A DNA stretch of 64,000 nucleotides from Actinomadura sp. K4S16 (GCF_008327685.1 NZ_BDDE01000010.1:372001-436000), one strand, 5' to 3'; positions 1 through 8,765 are shown, counted from the first letter of the stretch. Numbers and translations: made by a program. The notes: generated by a model from the sequence alone, not told the origin.

Positions 1-39
1 GGCGACGCTGGTGTCCTGCCGCCCTTGGACGGTCGTCAT
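1..39 (-). CDS. Possible 5' end of an unidentified gene running off the left edge
   Basis: A minus-strand ATG at 37-39 is preceded, nine bases upstream, by the purine-rich sequence GAGGGAGGG, a good ribosome binding site. Only thirteen codons remain inside the window (MTTVQGRQDTSVA), so no function can be given. The next gene to the right is on the plus strand, so the space between 40 and 275 would be a divergent promoter region. The call rests on the ribosome binding site alone. Confidence 0.3.
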   Translation of the reverse strand, partial: MTTVQGRQDTSVA

Positions 40-275
40 CCCGGCCTGCCCTCCCTCGTCCTAACCCCATCCGGCCACTTGCCTCGCAGTCCTGTTTCAA
101 ACGCCGCGCGGACCGGGCCCCGACCAGCCCCCGGCGCCCGCCCACCAGGCCGGACACCCGGTCCGGGGGCTCCTCGGCGCCGGCCGCGGGCGCGGCGCCC
201 CCGGACCGTGCGAGGGATGAAGCCGGGAACTCGGGGAAGTGCGCTCGGAAAGCACATGCGAAGGAGCTCCCCCCG

Positions 276-923
276 ATGCGGAAGGACCGGACGCCCCCGC
301 GGGCCCGCGAGCCCGCGGAGCCCATGCGGACGCAGGACTTCGACAGCCGGGCCGGTGTCGCGGCCGCGCGGGACGAGGCCGCCCGCGCCCTCGACCGGCT
401 GGACGGCGCGCGCAGGAGGGCGGCGCGGGCGCGCCGCGAGACCGGCGCGAGCTGGCCGCCGCCCGCGGAGGAGCAGCGGCTCGCGGAGGCGGCGCGCGCT
501 CTGGCCGAGGCCGCGCGCGAGCTCGCCCGGCTCGTCCGCGACTCCGGCCGCCGGCCCGCCCGCGCCGGCCCCGGGGACCGCGTCCCCGCCCAGGCCCGGA
601 CGAGGCGCCCCGCCGACGACGAGCCGCTCGTCACGCTCGACCTGGCGCACCACGTCGGGCCCGGCTGGCGGCTGCACCAGTTCACGACCGCCGACCGGGA
701 CGCCCACCGCTGGCATCTGCGGCACCACGGGCACGCCGCCGGGACCGTGACGCACGTCCTGAACCTGCGCGGCCGCCGGACGGGCTGGGAGGCCTACGAC
801 GCGCGCGGGTTCCGGCTGCGCCCGGAACCCGGGCCGGAGGCGTACCCGCCCGGCGTGCCCTACCTGTGGGCGACCAGGAGGGCGGCGGTGCGCGCCGCGG
901 CACGGGCCCACCGCTGCCCCTGA
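276..923 (+). CDS. Hypothetical protein with Ala/Arg-rich helical N-terminus
   Basis: The start is set by GAAGGAG about ten bases before the ATG at 276. The protein is 215 residues. Residues 20-100 are rich in Ala, Arg and Glu and probably helical or coiled-coil. The C-terminal half (about 110-215) is more ordered, with His/Trp/Tyr-rich sequence (for example WRLHQF, RWHLRHHGH, GWEAYDARGFRL) and could be a small globular domain. I do not recognise the family. There is no signal peptide or membrane segment. It stands alone ahead of an alcohol dehydrogenase gene; nothing links the two. Confidence 0.6.
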   Translation: MRKDRTPPRAREPAEPMRTQDFDSRAGVAAARDEAARALDRLDGARRRAARARRETGASWPPPAEEQRLAEAARALAEAARELARLVRDSGRRPARAGPGDRVPAQARTRRPADDEPLVTLDLAHHVGPGWRLHQFTTADRDAHRWHLRHHGHAAGTVTHVLNLRGRRTGWEAYDARGFRLRPEPGPEAYPPGVPYLWATRRAAVRAAARAHRCP

Positions 924-1003
924 GGGCCGCGCCCCGGACGTTTCGCCCCGGTCGCGCGGGTAGGGCCGCCTGGGACGGAGCCCCGTCCCACCGGAGGAGC
1001 ACG

Positions 1004-2191
1004 ATGAAGGCTGTCACCTGGCACGGCAAGCGCGACGTCCGCGTCGACGACGTCCCCGACCCCCAGATCAAGGAGCCGAACGACGCGGTCATCAGGGTCA
1101 CCTCGACCGGCGTGTGCGGGTCGGACCTGCACCTGTACGAGGTGCTCGGGCCGTTCATGAACGAGGGCGACGTGCTCGGCCACGAGCCGATCGGCGTCGT
1201 CGAGGAGACCGGCCCGGACGTCACCCACGTCAAGCCCGGCGACCGTGTGGTCATCCCGTTCAACATCTCGTGCGGGCACTGCCACATGTGCGGCCTGGAG
1301 CTGTACGCCCAGTGCGAGACGACGCAGGTCCGCGAGCAGGGCATGGGCGCGGCGCTGTTCGGCTACACCCGCCTGTACGGGCAGGTGCCGGGCGGGCAGG
1401 CCGAGTACCTGCGGGTGCCGCAGGCCCAGTTCGGGCCGATCAAGGTGCCGGACGGCCCGCCGGACGAGCGGTTCCTCTACCTCTCGGACGTCCTGCCCAC
1501 CTCCTGGCAGGCCGTCGCCTGGGCCGAGATCCCCGAAGGCGGTTCGGTCACCGTGCTCGGGCTCGGCCCGATCGGGCAGATGTCGGCCCGGATCGCCCGC
1601 CATCTCGGCCACCGGGTGATCGGGGTCGACCTCGTGCCGGAGCGGCTGGAGATGGCGCGCCGGCACGGCGTCGAGGTGATCGACGCCTCCGACGCCGACG
1701 ACGTCGCGGACGCGGTCCGGCAGCTCACCGGGGGGCGCGGCACCGACTCGGTGATCGACGCGGTGGGGATGGAGGCGCACGGCTCCCCCGGCGCCAAGCT
1801 CGCGCAGACCCTCACCGGGCTCATGCCGGGCAACTCCGCCGCGCCGCTGATGTCCCGCGTCGGCGTGGACCGGCTCGCCGCGCTCACCACCGCCATCGAC
1901 ACCGTGCGGCGGGGCGGGACGATCTCCCTCAGCGGGGTGTACGGCGGCATGACCGACCCGCTGCCGATGCTGCAGATGTTCGACAAGGGCATCACCGTCC
2001 GGATGGGCCAGGCGCACGTCAAGCGCTGGATCGACGAGCTGATGCCGCTCGTGGCCGACGACGCCGACCCGCTCGGCGTGATGGACCTCGCGACGCACCG
2101 CTGGCCGCTGGAGAAGGCGCCCGAGGCGTACGAGATGTTCCAGAAGAAGCGGGACGGCGCCATCAAGGTGCTGCTGCAGCCGGGCACGTGA
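1004..2191 (+). CDS. Zinc-dependent alcohol/formaldehyde dehydrogenase, MDR superfamily
   Basis: This 395-residue medium-chain dehydrogenase should oxidise an alcohol or aldehyde with NAD(P). Catalytic zinc ligands are visible as Cys38 (GVCGSDLH) and His60-Glu61 (GHEPIG). The structural zinc lobe has Cys90, 93, 96 and 104. The Rossmann motif GLGPIG is at about 186-191. Length and a long insertion after the Rossmann fold resemble the glutathione-independent formaldehyde dehydrogenase-like subgroup, but the substrate cannot be read from sequence. The start is the ATG at 1004, seven bases after GGAGGAG; an upstream open frame in this register is only GC-driven extension. It is probably monocistronic. 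Confidence 0.9.
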   Translation: MKAVTWHGKRDVRVDDVPDPQIKEPNDAVIRVTSTGVCGSDLHLYEVLGPFMNEGDVLGHEPIGVVEETGPDVTHVKPGDRVVIPFNISCGHCHMCGLELYAQCETTQVREQGMGAALFGYTRLYGQVPGGQAEYLRVPQAQFGPIKVPDGPPDERFLYLSDVLPTSWQAVAWAEIPEGGSVTVLGLGPIGQMSARIARHLGHRVIGVDLVPERLEMARRHGVEVIDASDADDVADAVRQLTGGRGTDSVIDAVGMEAHGSPGAKLAQTLTGLMPGNSAAPLMSRVGVDRLAALTTAIDTVRRGGTISLSGVYGGMTDPLPMLQMFDKGITVRMGQAHVKRWIDELMPLVADDADPLGVMDLATHRWPLEKAPEAYEMFQKKRDGAIKVLLQPGT

Positions 2192-2287
2192 CACCGGCCG
2201 GTCGGTGATCGCGGACCGGGGGGCCGGCCCTAGGCTTTCGGCACGTCCCCGGGCGTGCCGATGACCGGGGGTCTGGAGGTGGACCCG

Positions 2288-2674
2288 ATGCACCCGTTCC
2301 GCTCGGCCGTCGAGAAGGGCGACCTGGACGCCCTCCCGGCGCTGCTGGCCGAGGACGTGACGTTCCTCAGCCCGGTGGCGTTCGCGCCGTACGAGGGGCG
2401 GGCGGCGGTCACCGCGATCCTGCGGGCGGTGACCCGGGTCTTCGCCGACTTCCGCTACGTCCGCGAGATCGGCGGCGGCCGCGACCACGCGCTGGTCTTC
2501 AAGGCGCGCGTCGGCGACCGCGAGGTGCACGGCTGCGACTTCCTGCACCACGACGACGACGGGCTCATCGACGAGTTCTGCGTCATGGTCCGGCCGCTGT
2601 CGGGCGCGCAGGCGCTCTCGGACGCGATGGCGGTGGAGTTCGAGGCGGTCAGGCGGGAGATGGGCCTGGCCTGA
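2288..2674 (+). CDS. SnoaL-like/NTF2-fold small protein
   Basis: A 128-residue protein with the pattern of the NTF2-like (SnoaL-type) alpha+beta barrel: an early helix (FRSAVEKGDLDALPALLAED), then VTFLSP, a helix (GRAAVTAILRAV), and beta strands ending in ALVFKARVGDREVHGCDF and DGLIDEFCVMV. Family members bind small ligands or act as isomerases/cyclases; the ligand here is unknown. The ATG at 2288 follows TGGAGGTGG by a normal spacing and is preferred over an in-frame ATG at 2255. It lies 96 bases after the alcohol dehydrogenase and may be co-transcribed. Confidence 0.75.
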   Translation: MHPFRSAVEKGDLDALPALLAEDVTFLSPVAFAPYEGRAAVTAILRAVTRVFADFRYVREIGGGRDHALVFKARVGDREVHGCDFLHHDDDGLIDEFCVMVRPLSGAQALSDAMAVEFEAVRREMGLA

Positions 2675-2686
2675 CCGCCGTCAGGA

Positions 2687-2722
2687 CCGGGCCGGCGCCG
2701 TGCTCCTCGGCGGCCGGCCCGG
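2687..2722. terminator. Bidirectional terminator hairpin
   Basis: CCGGGCCGGC (2687-2696) pairs exactly with GCCGGCCCGG (2713-2722), and GCCG/CGGC continues the stem inside. It sits between two convergent genes, the SnoaL-like gene and the PucR-family gene, and could end both. There is no U-tract, as is usual in actinomycetes. Confidence 0.6.
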
Positions 2723-2734
2723 GGAGCGCCCCGT

Positions 2735-3940
2735 TCAGGCGCTCAGCGGCGGGGGCAGGGAGGCGTCCTCCGCGCGGCGGCCGTCGCGCTCCAGGCACGT
2801 CAGCCGCGCCGAGGTGAGAGCGGCGCGGAACAGCTGGATGCCGCGCGCGGAGCTGGGGTCGACGCCGGACAGGTCCCGGATGCGGTCCAGCCGGTAGTGC
2901 AGGGTGCGGCGGTGGATCCACAGCTCCCGCGCGGCGCGCTCGCGGTCGAGGTTGCAGGCGAGCAGCACCTCCAGCGTCCGCCGCAGGTCCGTGCCGGCGT
3001 CGAGCGGGGACAGCACGGCGGAGAGCCGGCCGCGGATGGCGGGCTGCCCGAGGATCGCCAGCTCGACCAGCAGCTCGTCGGCCCGGTAGGGGCGGTCCTC
3101 GGCGTCGGGGATCGCCTTGGCGATCGTCAGGACCCGGGACGCCTCCTCCAGCGCGGCCGGGATCTCGGCGATGCCGCGCCGGAAGGACTCGGCGGCGTGC
3201 ACCGGGCCGCGCGAGCGGGCGGCCAGGCCCGCGGTGAACTCGGCGGCCAGGTTCTCCGCGCGCAGCGGCTCGGCCGCGGGGAACAGCACGGTGAGCCCCT
3301 CCGGGCCGCCCGAGTACAGGACGCCCTCCCACGCCTCCAGGCGCTCGCTCTCCCGCTCCCAGTCCTCCGCCGCGAGCGCGGGGGCCTCGCACCGCAGGAC
3401 GAGGTAGGCGGGAGCCAGGCGGACGCCGGCCGCGTCGGCGATGACACCGGCGGGAGCCCCGTCGATCAGGGTCTCGGCGAGCAGCCGGCGCAGCGGCCGC
3501 GACCGCGCTCCCTCGCGGGGCGCCTCCGCGTAGCCCTGGATGCAGGCCTCCCGCGCGCCGTCGGCGAGCCGGGCCGCGTGCGCGGTCAGCTCGGCCATCT
3601 CGGCGAAGCAGCCGGGCGGCGCGACCGTCCAGCAGCTCCGCGCCGCGGCGGAGAGCGCGAGGTCCCACGCCTCCGACAGCACCGGCAGCGGGACCGCCTG
3701 CCGGGCCGCGAGGACGCCGAGGTCGCGGAAGCGCCCCCGGTCGTCGTCGGGAAGGGGGGACCGGCGCAGGACGAGGCCGAGCAGCCGGGCGCAGGTCTCC
3801 CGGCGCCCGCCGAACATCGGGCCCGCCGCCCGCCTGATCGGCTGGTAGGCGGGGTGGCCGTGCAGTGCCTCCCGGATCGCCGCGGCGACCCGCGGGCAGT
3901 GCGCGGTGAGGACTTCCGGGAGTCCGCCGGAGACGGTCAT
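2735..3940 (-). CDS. PucR-family helix-turn-helix transcriptional regulator
   Basis: The 401-residue protein ends with the characteristic PucR/CdaR C-terminal HTH: a TLEVLLACNLDRERAARELWI-type segment followed by HRRTLHYRLDRIRDLSG at about 325-370. The middle resembles the GGDEF-like domain of this family, and the N-terminal region (to about 170) is a variable sensor part. Such proteins usually activate neighbouring catabolic or specialised genes. The start ATG at 3940 has GGAGG seven bases upstream. The gene follows the polyprenyl-synthetase-like gene by 14 bases in the same direction, so the two are almost certainly one operon. Confidence 0.85.
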   Translation of the reverse strand: MTVSGGLPEVLTAHCPRVAAAIREALHGHPAYQPIRRAAGPMFGGRRETCARLLGLVLRRSPLPDDDRGRFRDLGVLAARQAVPLPVLSEAWDLALSAAARSCWTVAPPGCFAEMAELTAHAARLADGAREACIQGYAEAPREGARSRPLRRLLAETLIDGAPAGVIADAAGVRLAPAYLVLRCEAPALAAEDWERESERLEAWEGVLYSGGPEGLTVLFPAAEPLRAENLAAEFTAGLAARSRGPVHAAESFRRGIAEIPAALEEASRVLTIAKAIPDAEDRPYRADELLVELAILGQPAIRGRLSAVLSPLDAGTDLRRTLEVLLACNLDRERAARELWIHRRTLHYRLDRIRDLSGVDPSSARGIQLFRAALTSARLTCLERDGRRAEDASLPPPLSA

Positions 3941-3954
3941 CGACGGTCCTCCCC

Positions 3955-4992
3955 CTAGGCCACGGCCAGCCGGAGCCCGGGCAGGCGGCCGACGGTCCCG
4001 TCGACCAGCCGGTGCAGCTCCCGGACGCAGCCGGGATCGCCGCCGAGCATGTCGAGCAGGCCGTGGGCGCGGTCGATCAGGGGTGCGACGGCGGCGGCGC
4101 AGGACTCGGCGATCTCCTCGTCGAGCATCCAGGCCGCCAGTTCGGCGCGCGCGGACGCCGAGTGGCGGGCGGAGGCGTGCAGGGCGAGCGCCTCGCGGCG
4201 CCGCGCGGGGGGCAGTTCGGTGAGCAGGTGGACGAGCGGGAACGTGGCGGTGCCGGCGGCCAGGTCCTCGTACCGCCCGGTGACGAGGTCGCGCTGGTCG
4301 TCGGCGAGCCGGCGCAGCACGCCGAGGGCGCGCCCGTACGCCCGCCAGCCCGCGGTCCGGCGGTCGTCCGCCCCGGCGAGCCGCGCCGCCGAGGCCGCGG
4401 CCATGGCGTAGGGCGCGCCCGTCCCGCCCTCGTAACCGCGCAGCACGGAGGCGAGGGTCGCGTTCGACGCCCGCTCGGTGAGGCGGCGGAGCCGCCCGTC
4501 CACGGCGTCCACCCAGGCGCGCGAGAGCTCGTCCGCGAGCGCGGCGCGGACGGGGCCGCCGACGGGCAGGCCGGCGATGAGCCTGCCGGGCAGCTGGCCG
4601 CCGACGGCCAGCGCGGTGAGCACCTTCCCGCCGGTGGCGGCGGACGGCGCGCCGGCGGCCTCCGGGAGTCCGTCGAGGTAGCGGGCCGACGCCCACCAGA
4701 GCAGGTGCAGCACGGCGACGGGCCTGCCGGGGCCCGGCTCGCCGGTCTCGGCCCCGTGCACCAGCAGAGGCAGCGTGACCACGCTCTTCACGCCCGGCCG
4801 CGGGCCCTCGGCCCGGACGAGGTCGAAGAACTCCACGAGGAACTCCGACATGGCGCCCCCGACCATCTCGCGCCCCTCGTCCACCCCCATCGCCATGCCC
4901 TCGGCGAGCAGCTCGCACAGCCGCGCCATCTCCGCCTCGACCTCGGCGATCGCCCGTTCCTGGGCCGCCCTGCCGAACACTCCTTCGTCCAC
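3955..4992 (-). CDS. Degenerate polyprenyl-synthetase-like protein
   Basis: The 345-residue protein keeps the layout of trans-isoprenyl diphosphate synthases. The second aspartate-rich motif is DDQRD, inside AYGRALGVLRRLADDQRDL. It is followed by TATFPLVHLL, which matches the usual KxTFPLxxAL stretch, and preceded by GTGAPYAMAAASAARLAGAD, which matches the KTA(x)LF...AG region. The first motif, normally DDxxD, reads LDGLPE after LLWWASARY, so the standard Mg-diphosphate site is incomplete. It may therefore be a specialised prenyltransferase (ComQ-like) or a non-catalytic member. GTG at 4992 has AGAGGAG seven bases upstream. It is co-directional with the PucR-family gene. Confidence 0.65.
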   Translation of the reverse strand: MDEGVFGRAAQERAIAEVEAEMARLCELLAEGMAMGVDEGREMVGGAMSEFLVEFFDLVRAEGPRPGVKSVVTLPLLVHGAETGEPGPGRPVAVLHLLWWASARYLDGLPEAAGAPSAATGGKVLTALAVGGQLPGRLIAGLPVGGPVRAALADELSRAWVDAVDGRLRRLTERASNATLASVLRGYEGGTGAPYAMAAASAARLAGADDRRTAGWRAYGRALGVLRRLADDQRDLVTGRYEDLAAGTATFPLVHLLTELPPARRREALALHASARHSASARAELAAWMLDEEIAESCAAAVAPLIDRAHGLLDMLGGDPGCVRELHRLVDGTVGRLPGLRLAVA

Positions 4993-5049
4993 GTGCCAAC
5001 TCCTCTGCTGCGGGGGTCTCGGGCCGTGCCGGCGCTCCGGCGGGGCCCG

Positions 5050-5206
5050 TCAGTGCCGGGCGCGCCCGCCCGGGATCCGGGCCGTGCCGGGGAACGGCGG
5101 CGTCCCCGGCACGCGGTCGAGCGGGTGCCCGCTCCAGGGGGGGATCACGGGGATCGAGCGCGCCGGCGGCCGGGGCACGGAATCGGTTGATGACGGACGC
5201 GGCCAC
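5050..5206 (-). CDS. Possible short peptide gene ahead of the prenyltransferase-like gene
   Basis: A GTG at 5206 has GGAGG eight bases upstream and begins MAASVINRFRAP with good third-base GC. That reading soon loses codon bias, while the frame shifted by one base, from a GTG at 5178 to the TGA at 5050-5052, has G or C in the third position of every sense codon. It reads 42 residues containing SIPVIPPWSGHPLD, with one Trp. Joined across one base shift, this would be a peptide of about 52 residues. Either a frameshift or sequence error is present, or only the shorter frame is used. It is speculative. Confidence 0.3.
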
Positions 5207-5221
5207 GCGCGTTTCCTCCAT

Positions 5222-5756
5222 TTCTCCGGCCCGCGCTCGCGGATCCGCGCCGAAAACGGCGCCGGCGATCCTCGGGAAGGGCGGACAATACGACCGGACG
5301 GCCGTTATCTTGCTACAGAAATGCGGGATGCTGAACTGCACCCCCGGGCAGTCCGGGCCGCGCCGGGCTGCCCGGTCCGGCAACCGGCACCGGCCGGCCG
5401 CGCTCCGCGCGAGGCGCTCCCGCCCCGGAAACCGCATGTCAGCGCCCGCTTGCAGGAGGCGGCCGGGCGGCGGGCGGCCCGGACCCCGCACGTCACCGGC
5501 CCCCGCGCGGAGCGAAAGCGGCCCGTTTCCGCCCGACCAGCGCGCGAATTCCCAGCGCATTCGCACAAGGTATATTTTCAGATGAGAATTCAATTGAGCC
5601 GGACTACGCGCGCCGCTGTGACGTTGCCCACAATTAATTGGCGGAATGCGGCCAGTGCGGCGGGGTCCGGCGCGGCGGCTCGCGCGGGCCGCCGCGCCGG
5701 ACCCCGGTCCCCGATCCGCACCGCCCGCGAGCGGGAGGACGGTCCCGGCCGCCGGA
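5222..5756. other. Non-coding spacer, no convincing gene
   Basis: This 535-base stretch lies between the 3' end of katE and the small-peptide/prenyltransferase region. Open frames exist on both strands but have no consistent third-base bias and no good ribosome binding site. An AT-rich patch at about 5565-5640 is the likeliest promoter area for the leftward operon; on the minus strand CAATTG and TATACC lie 16 bases apart there. Nothing else is seen. Confidence 0.5.
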
Positions 5757-7853
5757 TCAGGCCGGCACGTGCGCCTTCTTGCGAATCCAGTGCCGGTGCG
5801 CCGCGACCGCCTCGATCAGCCTGGCGGCGAAGTCGCCGCCAGGCCCCCGCCCGGTGACGACGCCGGCGTCGTCGACGGTGTCGCCGTCCGACAACCGCAC
5901 GCTGTCGATCCCGGCGCGCTCCAGCAGGCCGATGCCCGCGTCCAGCGCGCCGATCGGCTTGCAGTGCACGAACGCCTCGGCGACGAAGTGGACGGCGTCG
6001 CCGTCCTGGGCGAGCGTCCGCGCGCTCTGCTCGCCGCCCGGGACGAGCACCGCGTCGTAGAGGACGGACGCGACGGTCGGCATGGCGCGGGTCACCTCGA
6101 CCTGGCCGCCGTTGGCCGCCTGGACGAAGCCGTCCTTCGCGGCGAGGATCTCGACCACCGCCCCGGCCTCGGTGAGCGCGTCCCCGACCGCGGCGACGGC
6201 CGCCGAGTCGACGCCGTCCGCCGCCAGCACCGCGATCTTGCGGCCCCGCACGGAGTCGGCGCGCGCGTTCGCCTGGCTCAGCGCGGGCGACGTGCGGACG
6301 TGGGCCGCGGCGTCCGGCTCCTTCGGCGGCTCCACCCCGACGCCCTCGGCGACCTGGACGGCGAGGGAGTGGTCGACGTGGTTGAGATGCCCGATGACGC
6401 CCTCCCGGATGTGCCGGTGGTCGCACTTGCCGAGCTCGAACCGGAACGCGCCGACGATGTGCTCCTTCTCCCAGTCGGACATGCTGTTCCAGAACAGCCT
6501 CGCCTGGGAGTAGTGGTCGGCGAAGCTCTCGCTCCGCTTGCGGATCTTGGCGCCGTCCACCCGCTCCTGGTAGTGGGTGTAGGAGCCCTCTCCGCCGACC
6601 GCGGGGCAGCCCCCCGACAGCGAGTTCTTGTGGTAGCTCGCCCGCCCCTGGTGGATGTCCGTCTGGTGGTAGCCGTCGCGGTGGTGGTTGCGCACCGGCG
6701 CGACCGGCCGGTTCACGGGGAGCTGCGGGAAGTTGGGCCCGCCGAGCCGGATCAGCTGCGTGTCCAGGTAGGAGAACAGCCGCGCCTGCAGCAGCGGGTC
6801 GTTGGTGAAGTCGATGCCGGGGACGACGTTGCCGAGATGGAACGCGACCTGCTCGGTCTCGGCGAAGAAGTTGTCGGGATTGCGGTCGAGCACGAGCGTG
6901 CCGACCGGCCGCACCGGCACCTCCTCCTCCGGAATGATCTTCGTCGGGTCGAGCAGGTCGAAGTCGAACGCGTGCTCGTCCTCTTCCGGGACGAGCTGGA
7001 CGCCGAACTCGTACTCGGGAAAGGCGCCCGCCTCGATCCGCTCCCACAGGTCGGCCCGGTTGAAGTCCGGGTTCTTCCCGGCGATCTTCTGGGTCTCGTC
7101 CCAAGCGAGCGAGTGGGTGCCGAGCTTGGGCTTCCAGTGGAACTTCACGAACGTCCCGCGGCCCTGGCCGTTCACGAGCCGGAAAGTGTGGACGCCGAAG
7201 CCCTCCATCATCGCGTAACTGCGCGGCAGCGCCCGGTCCGACATGAGCCACATCATCATGTGCATGGTCTCGGGCTGGAGCTGCACGAAGTCCCAGAGGG
7301 TGTCGTGGGCCGAGGACGCCTGCGGGATCTCGCTCGCCGGCTCGGGCTTCACCGCGTGCACGAAGTCGGGGAACTTGATGCCGTCCTGGATGAAGAAGAC
7401 CGGCATGTTGTTGCCGACGAGGTCGAAATTGCCCTGCCGCGTGTAGAACTTCGTGGCGAAGCCGCGGACGTCCCGGACGGTGTCGGCGGACCCGCGGGAC
7501 CCCGCGACGGTGGAGAAGCGCACGAACACCGGCGTCGTCAGCGACGTGTCGCACAGGAATTCGGCCGTGGTGTACTCGGCGAGGGACTCGTGCAGCGTGA
7601 AATGGCCGTAGGCGCCCGAGCCCCGCGCGTGCACGACCCGCTCGGGAATCCGCTCATGGTCGAAATGGGTGATCTTCTCGCGCAGATGGAAGTCCTCCAT
7701 CAGCGATGGACCGCGCTCGCCCGCGCTGAGCGAGTTGTCGGTGTCATCGACCCGGACCCCCTGGTCGGTGGTGAGCCGGGCCCCTTCCGGGCTCACCCGC
7801 CGATGGCCCAGTTGCTCCTGTTTCCGGTCGTCGCGGCCAGTGGGGTCGGCCAT
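5757..7853 (-). CDS. katE: Large-subunit catalase HPII type with C-terminal DJ-1/PfpI-like domain
   Basis: This 698-residue monofunctional haem catalase converts hydrogen peroxide to water and oxygen in the cytoplasm. The catalytic His is His75 in RVVHARGSGAYG. The distal Asn lies in GNNMPVFFIQDGIKF (about 148). The proximal Tyr haem ligand lies in RLFSYLDTQLIRLG. Residues from about 545 on (KIAVLAADGVDS ... YDAVLVPGGEQS) form the flavodoxin/DJ-1-like domain that distinguishes large HPII enzymes. ATG at 7853 has GAGGGAG seven bases upstream. It is divergent from the lsr2 pair across a 208-base promoter region. Confidence 0.96.
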   Translation of the reverse strand: MADPTGRDDRKQEQLGHRRVSPEGARLTTDQGVRVDDTDNSLSAGERGPSLMEDFHLREKITHFDHERIPERVVHARGSGAYGHFTLHESLAEYTTAEFLCDTSLTTPVFVRFSTVAGSRGSADTVRDVRGFATKFYTRQGNFDLVGNNMPVFFIQDGIKFPDFVHAVKPEPASEIPQASSAHDTLWDFVQLQPETMHMMMWLMSDRALPRSYAMMEGFGVHTFRLVNGQGRGTFVKFHWKPKLGTHSLAWDETQKIAGKNPDFNRADLWERIEAGAFPEYEFGVQLVPEEDEHAFDFDLLDPTKIIPEEEVPVRPVGTLVLDRNPDNFFAETEQVAFHLGNVVPGIDFTNDPLLQARLFSYLDTQLIRLGGPNFPQLPVNRPVAPVRNHHRDGYHQTDIHQGRASYHKNSLSGGCPAVGGEGSYTHYQERVDGAKIRKRSESFADHYSQARLFWNSMSDWEKEHIVGAFRFELGKCDHRHIREGVIGHLNHVDHSLAVQVAEGVGVEPPKEPDAAAHVRTSPALSQANARADSVRGRKIAVLAADGVDSAAVAAVGDALTEAGAVVEILAAKDGFVQAANGGQVEVTRAMPTVASVLYDAVLVPGGEQSARTLAQDGDAVHFVAEAFVHCKPIGALDAGIGLLERAGIDSVRLSDGDTVDDAGVVTGRGPGGDFAARLIEAVAAHRHWIRKKAHVPA

Positions 7854-8061
7854 GGTGCAGCTCCCTCGGGTGGTGACTCGACGCTGGTGATCGCACACGT
7901 CTTGTGGCGGCTACCCCGGGATGCGCGCACCATGCGATGTTTGACCGGAACTTGGCGCCCGTCCGCCGCCTCGCCCGGCGCGTCCCGCCGCCATGACCGG
8001 CCCCGGAATCCGCTACGGTCAAGGTCGCCGCGTCGGCGAGGGGAAGGAAGACACAGAACAC

Positions 8062-8418
8062 ATGGCCGAGAAGGTCATTCGGGTGGACGACATCGACGGC
8101 TCCGAAGGAGCCGATGTCGCAAAGCGGGACTTCGAAGTCCTGGAGCGCACGTTCACGATCGACTTGAGCGATGACAACTACAAGCGGCTCAACGAGATGC
8201 TGGACGCCCTCGCGCCCTTCATCGAGAACGCCGCCGAGGTGAAGCCCGCCGGGAAGGGGCGCAAGTCCCGCACGGCGAAGATCAAGGGCTACACGAACGG
8301 CGATGTCCGCGCGTGGGCATTGCGAGAGGACATCGAAGTCTCCGAACGTGGCAAGATATCGGATGAGGTCTATGCTGCATTCATCGAGGCACATCCGGAC
8401 GCCAAGCCGGACGCATAG
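8062..8418 (+). CDS. Lsr2-family nucleoid protein, divergent paralogue
   Basis: A 118-residue Lsr2/H-NS-like xenogeneic silencer homologue. The N-terminal dimerisation region starts [12 protein letters not shown] and contains [15 protein letters not shown]. The C-terminal DNA-binding region is [26 protein letters not shown]. The AT-minor-groove loop reads RGK rather than the usual RGR, and the N-terminal half is more acidic than classical Lsr2. It may be a modulator or may have altered DNA preference. The start ATG at 8062 has GGAAGGA about 13 bases away, rather far. It is 17 bases upstream of a second, canonical lsr2 and probably in one transcript. Confidence 0.88.
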   Translation: MAEKVIRVDDIDGSEGADVAKRDFEVLERTFTIDLSDDNYKRLNEMLDALAPFIENAAEVKPAGKGRKSRTAKIKGYTNGDVRAWALREDIEVSERGKISDEVYAAFIEAHPDAKPDA

Positions 8419-8435
8419 CTAGAGGGAGTCCCCGC

Positions 8436-8765
8436 ATGGCACAGAAGGTCGAAGTCCTTCTCGTGGACGACATCGACGGCGGAGAGGCTGACGAGACCGT
8501 CAGCTTTTCCCTCGACGGGACGTCTTATGAGATCGACCTGAGCAAGAAGAACGCCGCCAAGCTCCGCAGCGGCCTGGAGCCGTTCGTGGCCGGCGCCCGC
8601 AAGGCGCGCAAGGCCCCCGTCCGGGGCGGCCGCGGGACGCGCACGGCGGGCAGCCGCGAGCGCTCCGCGGAGATTCGCGAGTGGGCGAAGAACAGCGGTA
8701 TCAAGGTCAATGAGCGGGGCCGTATCCCCGCCAATGTGATCGAGCAGTACGAAGCGGCGCACTAG
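8436..8765 (+). CDS. lsr2: Lsr2 nucleoid-associated silencer
   Basis: A 109-residue canonical Lsr2. The N-terminus [20 protein letters not shown] and [15 protein letters not shown] form the oligomerisation domain. A basic Arg/Gly linker (about 55-75) follows. The C-terminal domain [19 protein letters not shown] carries the RGR motif that inserts into the minor groove of AT-rich DNA. It bridges DNA and silences horizontally acquired or developmental genes. GAGGGAG lies eight bases before the ATG. It follows the divergent paralogue in tandem. Confidence 0.95.
   Translation: MAQKVEVLLVDDIDGGEADETVSFSLDGTSYEIDLSKKNAAKLRSGLEPFVAGARKARKAPVRGGRGTRTAGSRERSAEIREWAKNSGIKVNERGRIPANVIEQYEAAH

Noticed and set aside
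36..911. Long minus-strand open frame opposite the first hypothetical gene
   Set aside because: Third-base GC is highest on the plus strand, and the plus frame has a proper ribosome binding site. The antisense frame is a side effect of high GC content, as are the other long antisense frames across the window.
5187..5585. Plus-strand 132-codon open frame upstream of the catalase 3' end
   Set aside because: Weak codon bias, no ribosome binding site and no recognisable sequence; the region is better read as spacer and leftward promoter.
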